A stretch of DNA of 42,377 nt, from NCBI GenBank assembly GCA_022925895.1, contig JAKSYS010000549.1, positions 1 through 42,377 of the forward strand. The letters are read 5' to 3'. The DNA comes from Fragilaria crotonensis (taxonomy: Eukaryota > Bacillariophyta > Fragilariophyceae > Fragilariales > Fragilariaceae). The notes under the pieces were generated by a model. The model was not told the origin of the DNA and did not search any database. It worked only from the letters and a program-made list of their open reading frames with translations. Position numbers and translations under genes: made by a program. Of this stretch, positions 21,131 to 31,800 are shown piece after piece. Numbering within the stretch: position 1 is the stretch's first letter; the number at the start of each line of letters is the position of its first letter.

Positions 21131-24100
21131 CTACCTTCGCTGTTTCTTCCGTGTTTCATGTGACCTGATGGCAACAATATCAACTTCGGATTCGTCGTCG
21201 TCATCCGACTCATCATCACCTTCATCATCGTCGTTGTCATCCTGATCTTCATCATCATCCTCGTCTTCATCATTATCCTCGTCTTCATCATGATCACCAT
21301 CTCTTTCATTACGAACCTTCACTTCGTAATCCTTCTCAAAAGTTGGTTTATGCCTGTCTTTGTGGCAGCTTGTGATCATGGTGTCCCACGCTGATGCCCA
21401 CTCTTCTTTCCTTAGGAAGAGGAAGAGGAAAGACTCGTCTTGTTCACGAACAGTGGGGTCAACATCGCGAATTCCAATCGTTGGTCCCACGATGTTTCTG
21501 ACGTCGATCAGATATAAAATCGGGTATGTTGCTTCTTCATCGTGGTACCACATCTTGTAACGCCCAATCATGGTGTTGCTGTCCATTCTGGTGTTTTCCT
21601 CGTCGATGGCAAGGAATGAGTGCACCAGTGCATACACGCCAGCTTTAATGGGTTCTTGTCCAACTTCGGGATGTTGATCCTCGTGATCGGAGGCAGGTCT
21701 CGCAAGTCAATGAACGTGTGGATGAAGGCTGGGAGGGGATGGGGATACTTATAGTTTGGCCACTCGACCATGGCGTGGTCATGCCATGGTTGACCGTCAT
21801 AGATGCTTGGATGGGCCCTGTATTTGTGTCCCTCAGCGGAGATGAACTCTGTGCTACACCGAAGCTCCCCATCCCCTGTATGGGGCAAACAATACGTTGC
21901 AAGGTAATGCATTGCCTTCCCCTGCAGGGAGTCTCCATGGGGATGATCCCCTGGATACTTGCGAAACCACTGGAATGATGGACGTGCATCGCCAAGAGGC
22001 CATGAGATCGTGAACCTCCGGCCGCCAAGCTTCCACTTATCTGCTGATGTGTTGCTGTCCTCTGCCGCTGCTGACCTTCCCCTCGCCATGCTGGCGTGGT
22101 CGCATTCCATGTCATAAACTGCTGACGAAATGGCGAGGTTCTCTACATATCGTTCTGCCGCTTGCTTCGTGAAAGTCTTCGCCCTTTTTTGTGTGTTCCG
22201 GGCTGTCATCTTGGAAAGTGGTATGTGAGCAGATTCAGCGTAGGCACTGTTCACATTCTCGGGCACACCATGGTCCAAAATATCTTCGCAAATGTGTAAC
22301 ACCAGATGATTCTTGATCGTGTTGTTTCCCATTCCAGTTTGTCGAGGACAGATGTTTGCAACATTGCGCATGAGCCACTGGACTGCGTATTTGGACTTCA
22401 CGACTTGATGCCTTGGCATTTCCGGTTGCTTCATCCACTGGTGCCACTGGAGGAGTGACGACACGGCCAATATCCAATCCGATACATGGCATTCGAAGCG
22501 GAGATTGTGATCGGGATGGGTGGGGATGCTCTTCGTTGCCTTGCTCTTCGCCTTCTTCTTCTTTGCCTTGCCTTCTGGCTCCCCCGCCTTCTTCGCCTTG
22601 GGCTTCATGTGGTTCACCTTCGTGTGCTTCGCCATCACCTTCTTGGGGGGCTTCTTCTTGGTCGGGAATATGTTCTTGAATGAGGTGGTATGAAGTGCAA
22701 ACAACTTCACCAGGAGGCATCCAGTGATCTCGTGACCCATGAGATTTGTACCAGATGAGAAGCCCTTGGGAAAGTTCATTCTGGGGAGGTCACGATCACT
22801 ATGTCTTGACAATTGTGTGCCAATTCTTGCACACAGCGCGTCATAACGTTTCACTGCCACAGAATTTTGCCCCCGCTTGGGATGCGAACGCTTCGAGGCA
22901 GTACTTGAACCAACCTAGCGATACAAGGTGCAACATCTCACCAGGGCATGCGCCAAAAATTCCGCGCTCATTGTGTGATCCGAAACGAGCCCTGCCAAAG
23001 CCGTTGCGCAGATAGTTTTGTGACATGTCTTTGAGTGCGTTCAGGTTTGCGGTGGCACCTACTTGACTTACAGCTGAGTTGGCACCAGCGATTAATCGGT
23101 TTATGGCTGCTGGTTTCCTGTGGTTAAACTTTGCCTTCGAGTACCCTGATAAACGTGTGGGGCATTCGCAAACACGGCAAAGCTGCTTGACCTTTTCAAA
23201 TCGGGCAGTGTAATGCCCACAGAGGCGATCGTGTCCTCGGTATCCCCAATGATGAAGGGAATATAGGGTGCAGCACCACTGGATACACTCTCTCGTTGTA
23301 ATGGAGATTCCACTTGAATCCGTGACGTTGGAGGTCAAGGTATCCCGATACTTCGAGGATGAACTCAATCTGAAGGTGCATCTTGTTGAGTAAATATGTT
23401 GCCCATGGCAAACCTGGGAGTGGTTTCAGGGGTACACGGGCAATCACGCTGCCGTCAGGCAGGTATGGGCGCGGTGTAACAGTATCAGGAACACCGCCTT
23501 GCATCTTGGTTTGGTGTGCAGGGCTGCTATGACAAACATAACCAAGAATTCGCATTGCGGTGTGCTTGAACGAACACTGTGCTTCAGAAGACCATGGGAT
23601 ATGGTCAGTGGCTCCATTTGAAGCCTACCGTAAGTGTCGACCTGTGTCTTGTCCATGGCCACGATTGTGGGTAAAATCATATCGACATCTGGATTTTTCA
23701 CGAGGGCTTCGTATGTCTTTCGGTAGCACTGTCCTGTGTTGATGTCACCAATCATCGATGATTTGGGGGGACCAATGAAAGGATCCTTTTCTGGCGAATC
23801 GAATAGGTAGTTTTCATCACGATTCAGCAAAGGGCAGGAGAGTAGGGATGCGAAGACTTCCCTGGCATCGAAATATATCATTGGTACTGTCCTCCTGGAG
23901 TAAGGGAGGTAGAACAACTTCTCCTTCGGAATCAATCCCTTCATGTTGTACCGACAATACAAGTTATGGACAACCTTGCGGCGAGAAGGTTGGCAGTCGG
24001 GATGGAATATGTGACCCTGGCCATTTGCCTTTGCAGCCCAATTGAGAATGCCTGAAAAGGCTTTCAGTGGCGCTTTAGTTCCTTCAGTAGATGCAATAAC

Positions 24101-24571
24101 TCTATATGTACCTTTTCTTCACCAGAGAACCTGTCCAAACCGAATGGATTCAATCGTAACTCCTGCATTTCCTCGTACAAGTCCAAAATGATCCCATCAG
24201 GGATCTCATTGTCCTCGCTCTCATCCTCTGATTCTTCACTGCTGTTACATACAGAGACATCACCATCAGACATCATACCAAAGTCGTCATCAAACCCTTC
24301 ATTGTTATGGTCATCAATTGGTTTGTCAACTGTTGTTCACGCCTAGAATTTTTCTTGATTGTCCTGCACCAGCGGTATCACATTCCTCGTTGCAATCTGA
24401 AGCATCAGGTCTGTGCACGTCATCAAGAACTCCGTTGTTGACCATATCTGATGGCAAGCTATCGTAGAAAGCGGCACAACGTGCATTCCAAGAAAGGTGA
24501 CTGGACAGTCGATGGAAAGCTGCATTGCAACATGCACAACGAACACTACCACCAGTTGGCACCGATGACAT
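21131..24571 (-). CDS. Plavaka/CACTA-like transposase, frame broken by about six or seven small shifts
   Basis: This is the enzyme that cuts and rejoins the transposon, nuclear by inference. Read in order across frames it begins MSSVPTGGSVRCACCNAAFH with HLSWNARCAAFY (zinc-finger-like). An acidic linker follows, then FSGILNWAAKANGQG, SRRKVVHNLYCRYNMKGL, VPMIYFDAREVFASLL, MILPTIVAMDKTQVDTYGRL (probable first catalytic Asp), RILGYVCHSSPAHQTKMQGG, LCGHYTARFEKVKQLCRVCE (Cys motif), GIFGACPGEMLHLVSLGWFK, WILAVSSLLQWHQWMKQPEM and GVYALVHSFLAIDEE. It ends in a long Asp/Glu tail. This order (DxT, 'RILGY', 'CRVCxCP', 'HxxxLG') is that of Plavaka-type transposases. Shifts lie near 24,340, 24,070, 23,555, 23,260, 23,215, 22,865 and 21,650. 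Restored length would be about 1,150 aa. The 3' end is 27 bp from the convergent cargo gene. Consensus errors are likely, but real inactivation is not excluded. Confidence 0.75.
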
Positions 24572-25140
24572 GAAAGCAGTTCTTGAAAGTCAAAAGTGAA
24601 TCGATGATTGTGAAAAAAACCATTTATGTGACTGGACAAATACAATTACAAGAGTGAATACTTAACAGCAAAACGTTTGCAAGATACATACTTCGTGTGA
24701 AACAATGACATGAAATTTTGAGTGGGTACAAAGCATGGTTACACATTTAAACTTTACGTTCAGTGGAAAATTTTAAAGCGCGCAAGATCCAAATCAAATG
24801 GCAGAATTGGCGGTAAAATATGCGCACAATCGCCGGTGCATGTCGTTAAATAAGAAAATAAAATGTAAAATTACAATCCAATGTTCCATACTACATCACA
24901 AATGTCCAAAACGAACAGCAAAAGTTATCAAATATTGCATCTATAAAATGTAAAATTTATGAACAAACCTTCAATGTTGCTTGAAATAAGAAGACATGCC
25001 GATATCTAGCTACGCATCAGTACATATGCCCCATACACGTGTATGATTTACCTATGTAAATGTCAGTTATAACAATAATATTGTTAAAAGCAACCATATT
25101 ATCACCATTAACTGCCTAAATCTCGCCATGTAAAGGAAAG
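24572..25140. other. Right subterminal non-coding region of the transposon
   Basis: AT-rich, with no gene. In the 90 bp next to the right end, read inward, the motifs ATGGTGAG, ATGGCGAG and ATGGTGAT recur at about 15-25-bp spacing, and ATGGTGAG is also in the left repeat. CACTA elements typically carry such subterminal transposase-binding repeats. It also includes the likely promoter of the transposase. Confidence 0.55.
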
Positions 25141-25164
25141 CTCACCATTACGCACCTTCTGATG
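25141..25164. repeat. Right terminal inverted repeat (24 bp)
   Basis: The reverse complement begins CATCAGAAGGTGCG and pairs with the left repeat at 18 of 24 positions. Confidence 0.8.
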
Positions 25165-25166
25165 CC
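25165..25166. repeat. 2-bp target duplication right of the nested transposon
   Basis: CC on the plus strand (GG in integrase sense), the partner of 15,126-15,127. Confidence 0.8.
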
Positions 25167-27623
25167 GTTATGTTGTGGCGTATGAGGGGCAGTGTACTCC
25201 AACTGTATCCCGTACTCTCCTTCGCAAATCTTACGTAGCTCGGACATATGTTCACCGGCATTGTCGCACCGAAGATACTTCACAGGCTTTCCAGACGCCT
25301 TCAACTTGTCCAATAAGTCCTTCAGAACTTTTGTTATGACGTTTTTCCTGGCGCCGTAGAAATCCCACGACTTTCTCGTTTTGTCATCCACAAACTTGAA
25401 CCAATAGCGTGACCCCATGACTGTTTCCGAATAAGGGCCGCTCGTGTCCATGTAAAGTCGTTCTCCCGGATTGTCCGCTGTCACCTTAGTAGTTTTGTTC
25501 GTTCTCTTTTGGGTCGCCTTCGCTCGTGCACATCCGTCGCAAACGGACATTTTTCCTGTCGCAATAATTTCGAGCGCCTTCAGCGTTTCTCGCACCACTC
25601 TCTCCGTTGCGTGACCGAATTTTTGATGAGCTTCATTGATGTCCATGTACTGTTTTCGCTCTTTCTTCTCCATTTCTTCGTCTTTTTCGACAATTCCTTC
25701 GACGTTAAACGCCTTTCGTTCTCCTTTGACACGAGATGCAATCAGATACGCCATTGCGTCCGAACCCGTTTCGAATTCAAGCATCTCCCGCGACTCATTA
25801 AAAATCTTTGATCCTTCTTTTCCAGCCACAAACTCGTTTCCTTTCTCTGTAAGTCGGCCAACACTTATCAAATTCTTCGCAAATCCCGGAACAACCATCA
25901 CATCTTCCAACTTCAGCTTCTTTCCTGAGCTTTTCTGTTCCAGGGTCAAATCTCCAATTGCAATTGCTTTCATGGTTTCATTGTTTCCAACTCTGACATG
26001 TTCACCTTCAGTTGCTGTCTTCAAGTTAGTCATCATCTTGGTGTTAATGGAGACATGAGTTGTTGCTCCAGAGTCAACAAGCCAACTTTCATGCCCACTC
26101 TCAGTAACAGGAGACATGAATTTCCTTGAATTAGTAGCAAAAACTTGCTCGTCCCACATCCACTCTGCACCTTGACTCGATTTATCCATCCGGTACTCAG
26201 GTTCCTCTTGCTCCTCGTTAGTAAACTCAGTGTTCTCGACCTTTTCTGCAGCTTCAGACTCTCCTGTCTTGCTTTCCTCATAATGAATTTTGTCTTCCTT
26301 GTGATCGATGACTTCCTCTCCAGCTTCGGGCTCCTGCGCCTTGCTTTCTTCATACTCCAGATCGTCTTCTGCGACATCTTCAATTTTCTCTTCAGCTTCG
26401 TCTTCGTCATCTTCGTCGTCACTCGTTTCGCACATATCAGCCCAACTCATAGTATTTGACTTCTTCTTCTCCCTTCGAACTTTCACCTTGGCTTGCTCGT
26501 CGCCTCTCGGTTTCCACTTAAACTCTCGAATGTCCTTCAACACTGCTCTCTTCGTATTGTTGTACTCAGCAATCTCCTGCAATAACTCCATTGCAAACTT
26601 GTCCGTGTCAAAGTAGTAGTCCTTCGTAGACTCTACGTTCCTCTTGACGTCATCCTCCCGGCTCTCAGCTCCTCGGATTGTCATACCAACAAACATACCG
26701 GACTCTTCCTTCTTTGGACATTCCTTCGCGATGTGCCCGAAAGCTCCACAGTTGTAACATTTGACCTTCAATTTTGCGTTTTCTCGTTCTCCGTTGTTAT
26801 TGTTGTTGCTGTTCGTTCGGCATTCTCTTGCACGATGGCCTTGCTTCCCACACTTGTTGCACTTGCCCTTGAACGCACGCCAGCCTCCTTTTCCGCTTGA
26901 TGTGTTGAGCGCCAGGTGCTTGCCTTTCTCTCTCTCTTTTCCTTCTTGATTTTCGCGAGCTTGCCGATTTTTGAACGGCTCAACAAACATGTCGTAATGG
27001 CCCAGGATCTCGGTTATAAAGTCCTTGTGGGTGAAATCTTTCGACCCAATCTTGCCATTAAGCGAAGCAATTACAGACTCGTACCTTCGTTTGGGCAATC
27101 GCGCCAAAATAGTCGCTTCCATCTGCTCGTCGCTGCGCCTCGTTCCATTTTCGCATTTTTTGACCTCCCGATTCAATCGCTCCATCTCCATGATCCAGAG
27201 GTGAGGATCGTCCAAATCCGACTTCATGTAACACTTCTCCAACTTGGTCGTTGCCTTCACCAAGTCCCTTGTCTTCTTCGAATCGTAGCGGTCCTTCAAC
27301 GCTTGATACATCGCGAACGCAGTTTCGTGAGATTCTATGATTGCGAACGCGTCCCCTCGACAGGACATGATGAGGAAATGCTTCGCCTCGTCGTCTTGGC
27401 GAATCAGCTCTTCCTCTTCGTCGGTTCGTTCGGCCTTTATCGCCATGCTCGGCGACACGCGGTCCTCCAAAAGTGCGCGCTTGAAACCTTTCGTGGCGGC
27501 GAAGACCTCGGCTTTCATGAAAAATTCGCGGGGTTCCATTCCCCCTTTCGTAGTGTCCGTCCCACTGAAGGGAATCACTTTGATCGACTCCAGGGTTGCT
27601 CCAGCCTTCCTCGCTTCGCTCAT
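25165..27623 (-). CDS. Copia polyprotein, N-terminal part: gag, protease, most of integrase
   Basis: This starts at MSEARKAGATLESIKV and is open for 819 codons until the nested transposon, after which the frame reads into the insert's terminal repeat and stops. A gag domain of the copia UBN2 type occupies residues about 20-220. Two zinc knuckles, CNKCGKQGHRAREC (255-268) and CYNCGAFGHIAKEC (289-302), bind RNA. An acidic linker follows, then an aspartic protease with LVDSGATTHVS (DSGA at 517-520). The integrase has the HQKFGH...CDGCARAK zinc region, Asp in YMDTSGPY, Asp in LRCDNAGEH, and ends at TPQHNG. The third catalytic residue (Glu of VVER) is 10 kb away past the insert. A gag-protease product could still be made. 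There are no other lesions. Confidence 0.95.
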
Positions 27624-27683
27624 CCTTGCGTAGTCGTCTCTCGTTGGACCTTAACTTCCCACAAACAATCGTTTTTAAAAACG
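27624..27683 (-). other. Copia leader with perfect 14-bp palindrome at the primer-binding position
   Basis: Between the 5' LTR and the gag start codon lie 60 nt. The first 14 (27,670-27,683) are CGTTTTTAAAAACG, a perfect palindrome directly next to the LTR. This is where the tRNA primer-binding site should be, but no TGG-type initiator-Met complement is visible. Confidence 0.6.
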
Positions 27684-28156
27684 TGTTGAGATGTTCCAGA
27701 TCTCGGCAACAGTACTTACACTTCCGGTGCGCAGTACCACGGTATTCCTACCAGCTAGTAGTTTGACAACACTATAAACCCTTGTTTGTTTTCCTCTCTG
27801 CAATGTTGTGACTACTTTAGATTACTCCTATCAATCCTCCCAGACCTCTTGGTCTTACCAAATTGATCTTGCTTCTTGGAAGTAACCTTCTTAGCCTTGT
27901 TCTTCACCTCAATCCATGCATCTTCATTAATTATATTTCTCGCACCGTTGATTCCTTTCGTTTCGATCGTACCAGTCAATCTTGCATGTTGGACCTCATC
28001 CGTAGGAATTCGTATTCCATTTACGAATCCCGAATAAATATTCTTGAACGAATCTTCCAGATTCCGCACGACTGTCGGTCGTGCGTACTGCACTGTCATA
28101 GCAGTCCCGTTTCCACTGCTACTGTCGCTTGTCAGCAAACGCTTCTATCCTCGACA
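27684..28156 (-). repeat. 5' LTR of the copia element (473 bp)
   Basis: See 12,006-12,476. It contains the same pol tail codons (27,812-28,138), here without function. The LTR promoter would read leftwards, away from the neighbouring plastid-protein gene. Confidence 0.93.
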
Positions 28157-28162
28157 CACACT
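28157..28162. repeat. Target-site duplication of the copia element, right copy
   Basis: CACACT, identical to 12,000-12,005. Confidence 0.8.
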
Positions 28163-28267
28163 GCACACCATATCTCAGCCGTCGCAACTGTCGACTCGCT
28201 GCAGACGTTCAACGAATTGCTGCGCATTGTGTACGTCGTTTAATCTTCTGGTCTACAAACGGAAATC

Positions 28268-28603
28268 ATGTTGCGACTTCTGAACATTGCCCTCGCGATA
28301 ATCATCCTCACAGTCACACATGCCTTCACAACACCATCGAGGCACTCTACTTCGTCGTCGGTGAGCACGACGGCTGTCGGTTTGTTTGGATTCTTTGGCA
28401 AGGACGAGCAGAACACAAAGGGCGCTATTTCCAAAGGAGGTAGGAAGAACAAGTCGAAGGAAGACGAGCCGAAGAAGCCTTTCATCTTTCTTTATGGAAA
28501 ACCTCAATACGACTGGGTTAATAACAAGCCCATGGAGAAGAAGGCAGCTGCAGAGCACACCTGGTTTACCAATCCAAGGTCCGCCAAGACAACGAAGAAG
28601 TAA
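28268..28603 (+). CDS. Small plastid-targeted protein, unknown function
   Basis: 111 aa. Residues 1-19 are a signal peptide (MLRLLNIALAIIILTVTHA) followed by FTTPSRHSTSSS. The A-F junction with a following Ser/Thr-rich stretch is the bipartite plastid-import signature of diatoms, where Phe at +1 is decisive. The mature part is small and basic: GLFGFFGKDE, GGRKNKSKEDEPKK, PFIFLYGKPQYDW and HTWFTNPRS. I recognise no enzyme family, and a structural or complex-associated role is possible. No intron is needed. The copia element lies 112 bp upstream of the ATG, probably in the promoter or 5' leader, so expression may be altered. It is convergent with RecQ, the gene ends being 213 bp apart. Confidence 0.75.
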   Translation: MLRLLNIALAIIILTVTHAFTTPSRHSTSSSVSTTAVGLFGFFGKDEQNTKGAISKGGRKNKSKEDEPKKPFIFLYGKPQYDWVNNKPMEKKAAAEHTWFTNPRSAKTTKK

Positions 28604-28816
28604 AGCAGAGTATTGGGATTTATCATGTCCATTCCTTACCTACTAGGAGCCACAGAATCATATAGAAGACGCTTCATGGCAGATGATTAGTATGTACTCA
28701 TAGAGGCAGCAATACAGGAACCAGGATGTAGGCAGATCGGTGGCGAAGATATATGGAGATTCTGCTGCCGACAGTTGGTGTATTCAATCACCCGCCAAGG
28801 GAAACTCAATGGAATT

Positions 28817-31800
28817 TCAAGGAATATCGATAGCGCTGAAGTCCACATCGGTGTCGAACTCATCAAACGATTCGACGTAATCATTTGCTTTCGGACGAGA
28901 TTTCGACTTAGCACCAGTTGCGACAACTTTGACTTTCTTAGAAGGCTGCTTTTGAGAGACTAGCTCTACCAGCTCTTCCTTCTCAACAAAGTTATTAATC
29001 GCCCGCAGAAGTCGCTCTCCATATTCCTTGATAATGTTTTCTCCCAGGACCCCAAGGCTTGTGAGCTCTTCGTTGGTCGTAGGTACCGTCCAAGCAATTT
29101 TCTTGATGGATTCAGGTTTCATGATGTTCCACGCTAACAGAGAGCAAACAAGTGAGTGAGCATGAGAGGGAATGGGGGGCATCTTGACCAGTACCACTTA
29201 CAGAATACCTTGTTTCCGGCGATTTGTTCTTCTTCCGCCCACATACCAACCAGTCGGTTGATTAGGGCAATGAGAGTTTGTGTCTTGTCTTGGGGTAGGA
29301 GCGACGGAGTCAGCTGCGATTTACTCCCGACCACCCGTGCATCCACTTCCAAATCACCATCCGAGTCAGAGTCCTGCGAACTATTGATAGTCACAAGCTG
29401 CGAGGATTTGAACTGCCTGCTTTTCGTGGCTGTTTTGGCTGGAGTTTTCCTCTTGGTCGCACTTTTCTCTTTTGGCTTGGCAGCCACGTCATCTTTTACT
29501 TTCGCCTTCGCAGACACCTCGTTCGCTGCGGGGGTCTCTTTCGACAAAGCCCTCGGAAAGTCCAGAATGAATCGACGCTGTCGATTCATGATGGAATATG
29601 CCTGCTCACCAAGTGTGACGTAGTCGGAATTAAAGCCCCCAGCATTTTGAACCTGCTCCTCCACCAATATCTTTTCGTAAATCATGGCGTGAGCAATTCT
29701 GTCAATGTCTTTCTTTGGATACTTCTTGCCTGCCCCAACAGCCTGTAGTTTCGACAAATCAAGGAATTTTGTGGCAGTCTTGCTCTTGCTGCCTCGAAAG
29801 AGCTCAGTAACTTGCAGCAACGTGACGCCTCGGCCGCCACGCTGATTTAACATGCTTTGAAGAAGCTGGAGCAATGCCAAGGCATCGTCGGTCAGATCTC
29901 TTGGTTCGGCCACCCTTCCACTTTTACAATTGTCACATGTCTTCTTGCACTTGCTTCGTTCAAAGGTCTCTCCAAAGAATTCGAGCTGCATTGTTCGCCG
30001 ACAAAGGAACTCGTTCTCACAGTATCGCAAGCATGTATACAGCTGATCAATCTTCCTGTTTGTACTTTGACTGTTTGGATTGTTTGACGCCTTGCGAATC
30101 ATTCCTTCAAGAACCTTCTTGTCCTTGTAGGCGTAGAAAAGGATGCAGTCTGCCTTTCCGCCATCTCGACCTGCACGCCCGGATTCCTGGTAGTAATGAG
30201 TGATCGATTTTGGCATGGCGTAATGAATCACATACCGAACATCAGGTTTGTCGATTCCCATTCCGAAAGCTATTGTCGCACACAGTACATTCAATTGACC
30301 ATTGCTCCACGCGTGATGACGACGTGCTCGTTCGGCATCGTCCACTTCGGCGTGATAAAACGAAACGCGAAGGTTGCTACAACTCTTCTCCTTCAATTTC
30401 TCCTGCAGCTTTTCAGACATGCTTTCGCAGTCCTTACGACTCAGACAGTAAATGACCCCAGATTCCTTGCGACGCGCAGCAATATACCCTGCAATTTCAT
30501 CGATACTCTTGGCATCTTTCTTTCTGACTTCGTAGTGTAAGTTGGGACGGTTAAAGGAAGATCTGTAGCGATATTCGTTCGTCATACCCAACGCCCGGAT
30601 GGCGTCGTTCACAACCTTTTCGTTGGCTGTTGCTGTGAGGGCCATAAGCGGCACATTCGGGTACTCGCGTCGTAGTAACCCTAGTTGGTTGTAGTCTGGT
30701 CGGAAGTCGTGACCCCAATCACTGAAAAAGTGTGAGGCATCGTTTCCATGTGTAAAACGCGGGATGTGTGTAGAATCACTTACCTCAAACAATGAGCTTC
30801 ATCCACCACAAAGCGACTTATATGATTCCTTTCGTGTAATTTTTTCAACACAGTTTTGATCAATCCTGAATGCCGTAACTTCTCGGGAGTGATATAGAGC
30901 AGTTTCACCCCGCCATGTGCCGAAGTGGCAAATAAACGTCGTTGGATATCTCTCTGCTCGGTCTCGTAGTCTTGAGCTGAGTTGAGAAAGACCGATTGGA
31001 CGCCAAGCTTGGTCATGCTTTGTACTTGATCTTGAATTAAGGAGAGGAGAGGCGAAATGACGACCGACAAACCTGGACAGCACCAAGCAGGAAGTTGGTA
31101 GCAAAGGATTTTCCACCTCCGGTTGGCATCAAAACGAAGACGTCACGCCCTTTGAGAGCATTCTCAATGACCTCCTTTGACCTGGGCGGAAGGAAGAGTG
31201 CCCGAATTTGCGACGATTCTCAACATGGTGATCTAAGACATCACCGCCCGGTGGAGCATAATTATTAGTCTCATTATTGTTCCAGTTACCTTCGTTGCCA
31301 TCAGCCCATTGAAAAAAATCACAGGCTCCTTGATCAGCTACTGAACACTTGTAGAATTGACGTCCGGCATTAGCTTCCGATCTTGCAGTCAAGAGGCGAC
31401 AAGGCTGATTGTGCGTCGGGCACAAAGGAGCATTGATGTCCATGTGCGCGCCATGGTTGGATCCACATGCAGTGGTAGCAGCGTGATAAGGCAGTTCCGA
31501 GCTCGCGAAGGTGTTATTTCGGTACGCATCAACTTCTGTTAATCGATCATCGTAACGTCCGTCATCAAGTCTCAAATCAGAGGAATGTGTAAAGCTTTGG
31601 TTGCGGAAATTTTCAGCACCGGATTTCGTCGAGAAGTGTTGCTGGAAAGCATCGTCATTTCCGGCAAAAGAGTTCGAGGCTCCAGACGGGGTGTTTCCTC
31701 TGTGTTGAGATTCTCGAGAATATGGATTCTTTAATGGTGGTTGCCGGGCGTATTCGTTGCTTTCTTCAAACGTATTGGACGACTCGAAGGAGGTACTCGC

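Larger units (their letters stand above)
15128..25164. mobile_element. Plavaka/CACTA-like DNA transposon with three genes, nested in copia
   Basis: The borders follow from the interrupted integrase codons and from matching inverted ends. The left end is CATCAGAAAGCACTATATGG and the reverse complement of the right end is CATCAGAAGGTGCGTAATGG, both then continuing TGAG. A 2-bp duplication flanks the insert. CACTA elements have ends starting CA and 2-3-bp duplications, and the encoded transposase resembles the Plavaka branch of that superfamily. Inside are an acidic-protein gene (minus, 15,506-17,282), an oxygenase-like cargo gene (plus, 18,634-21,103) and the transposase (minus, 21,131-24,571). 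The first two are divergent and the last two convergent. Because it lies inside a retroelement with near-identical LTRs, the insertion is recent. Confidence 0.85.
12006..28156 (-). mobile_element. Ty1/copia LTR retrotransposon (diatom CoDi-like), interrupted by a DNA transposon
   Basis: Direct repeats bound the element (12,006-12,476 and 27,684-28,156). They have TGTTGAG...CTCGACA ends on the plus strand and are flanked by CACACT on both sides, so this is one insertion event. Reading minus, it encodes gag, protease, integrase, reverse transcriptase and RNase H in one frame, with integrase before RT, which defines Ty1/copia. Without the 10,037-bp nested transposon and one copy of its 2-bp duplication the element is about 6.1 kb with an uninterrupted 1,817-codon frame including the stop. 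It sits 112 bp upstream of the start codon of the plastid-protein gene at 28,268. Confidence 0.95.

Noticed and set aside
15128-25164. Considered as a Polinton/virus-like element or a host gene island
   Set aside because: There is no polymerase, capsid or packaging gene. The ends, 2-bp duplication and Plavaka-like transposase fit a CACTA-type transposon.
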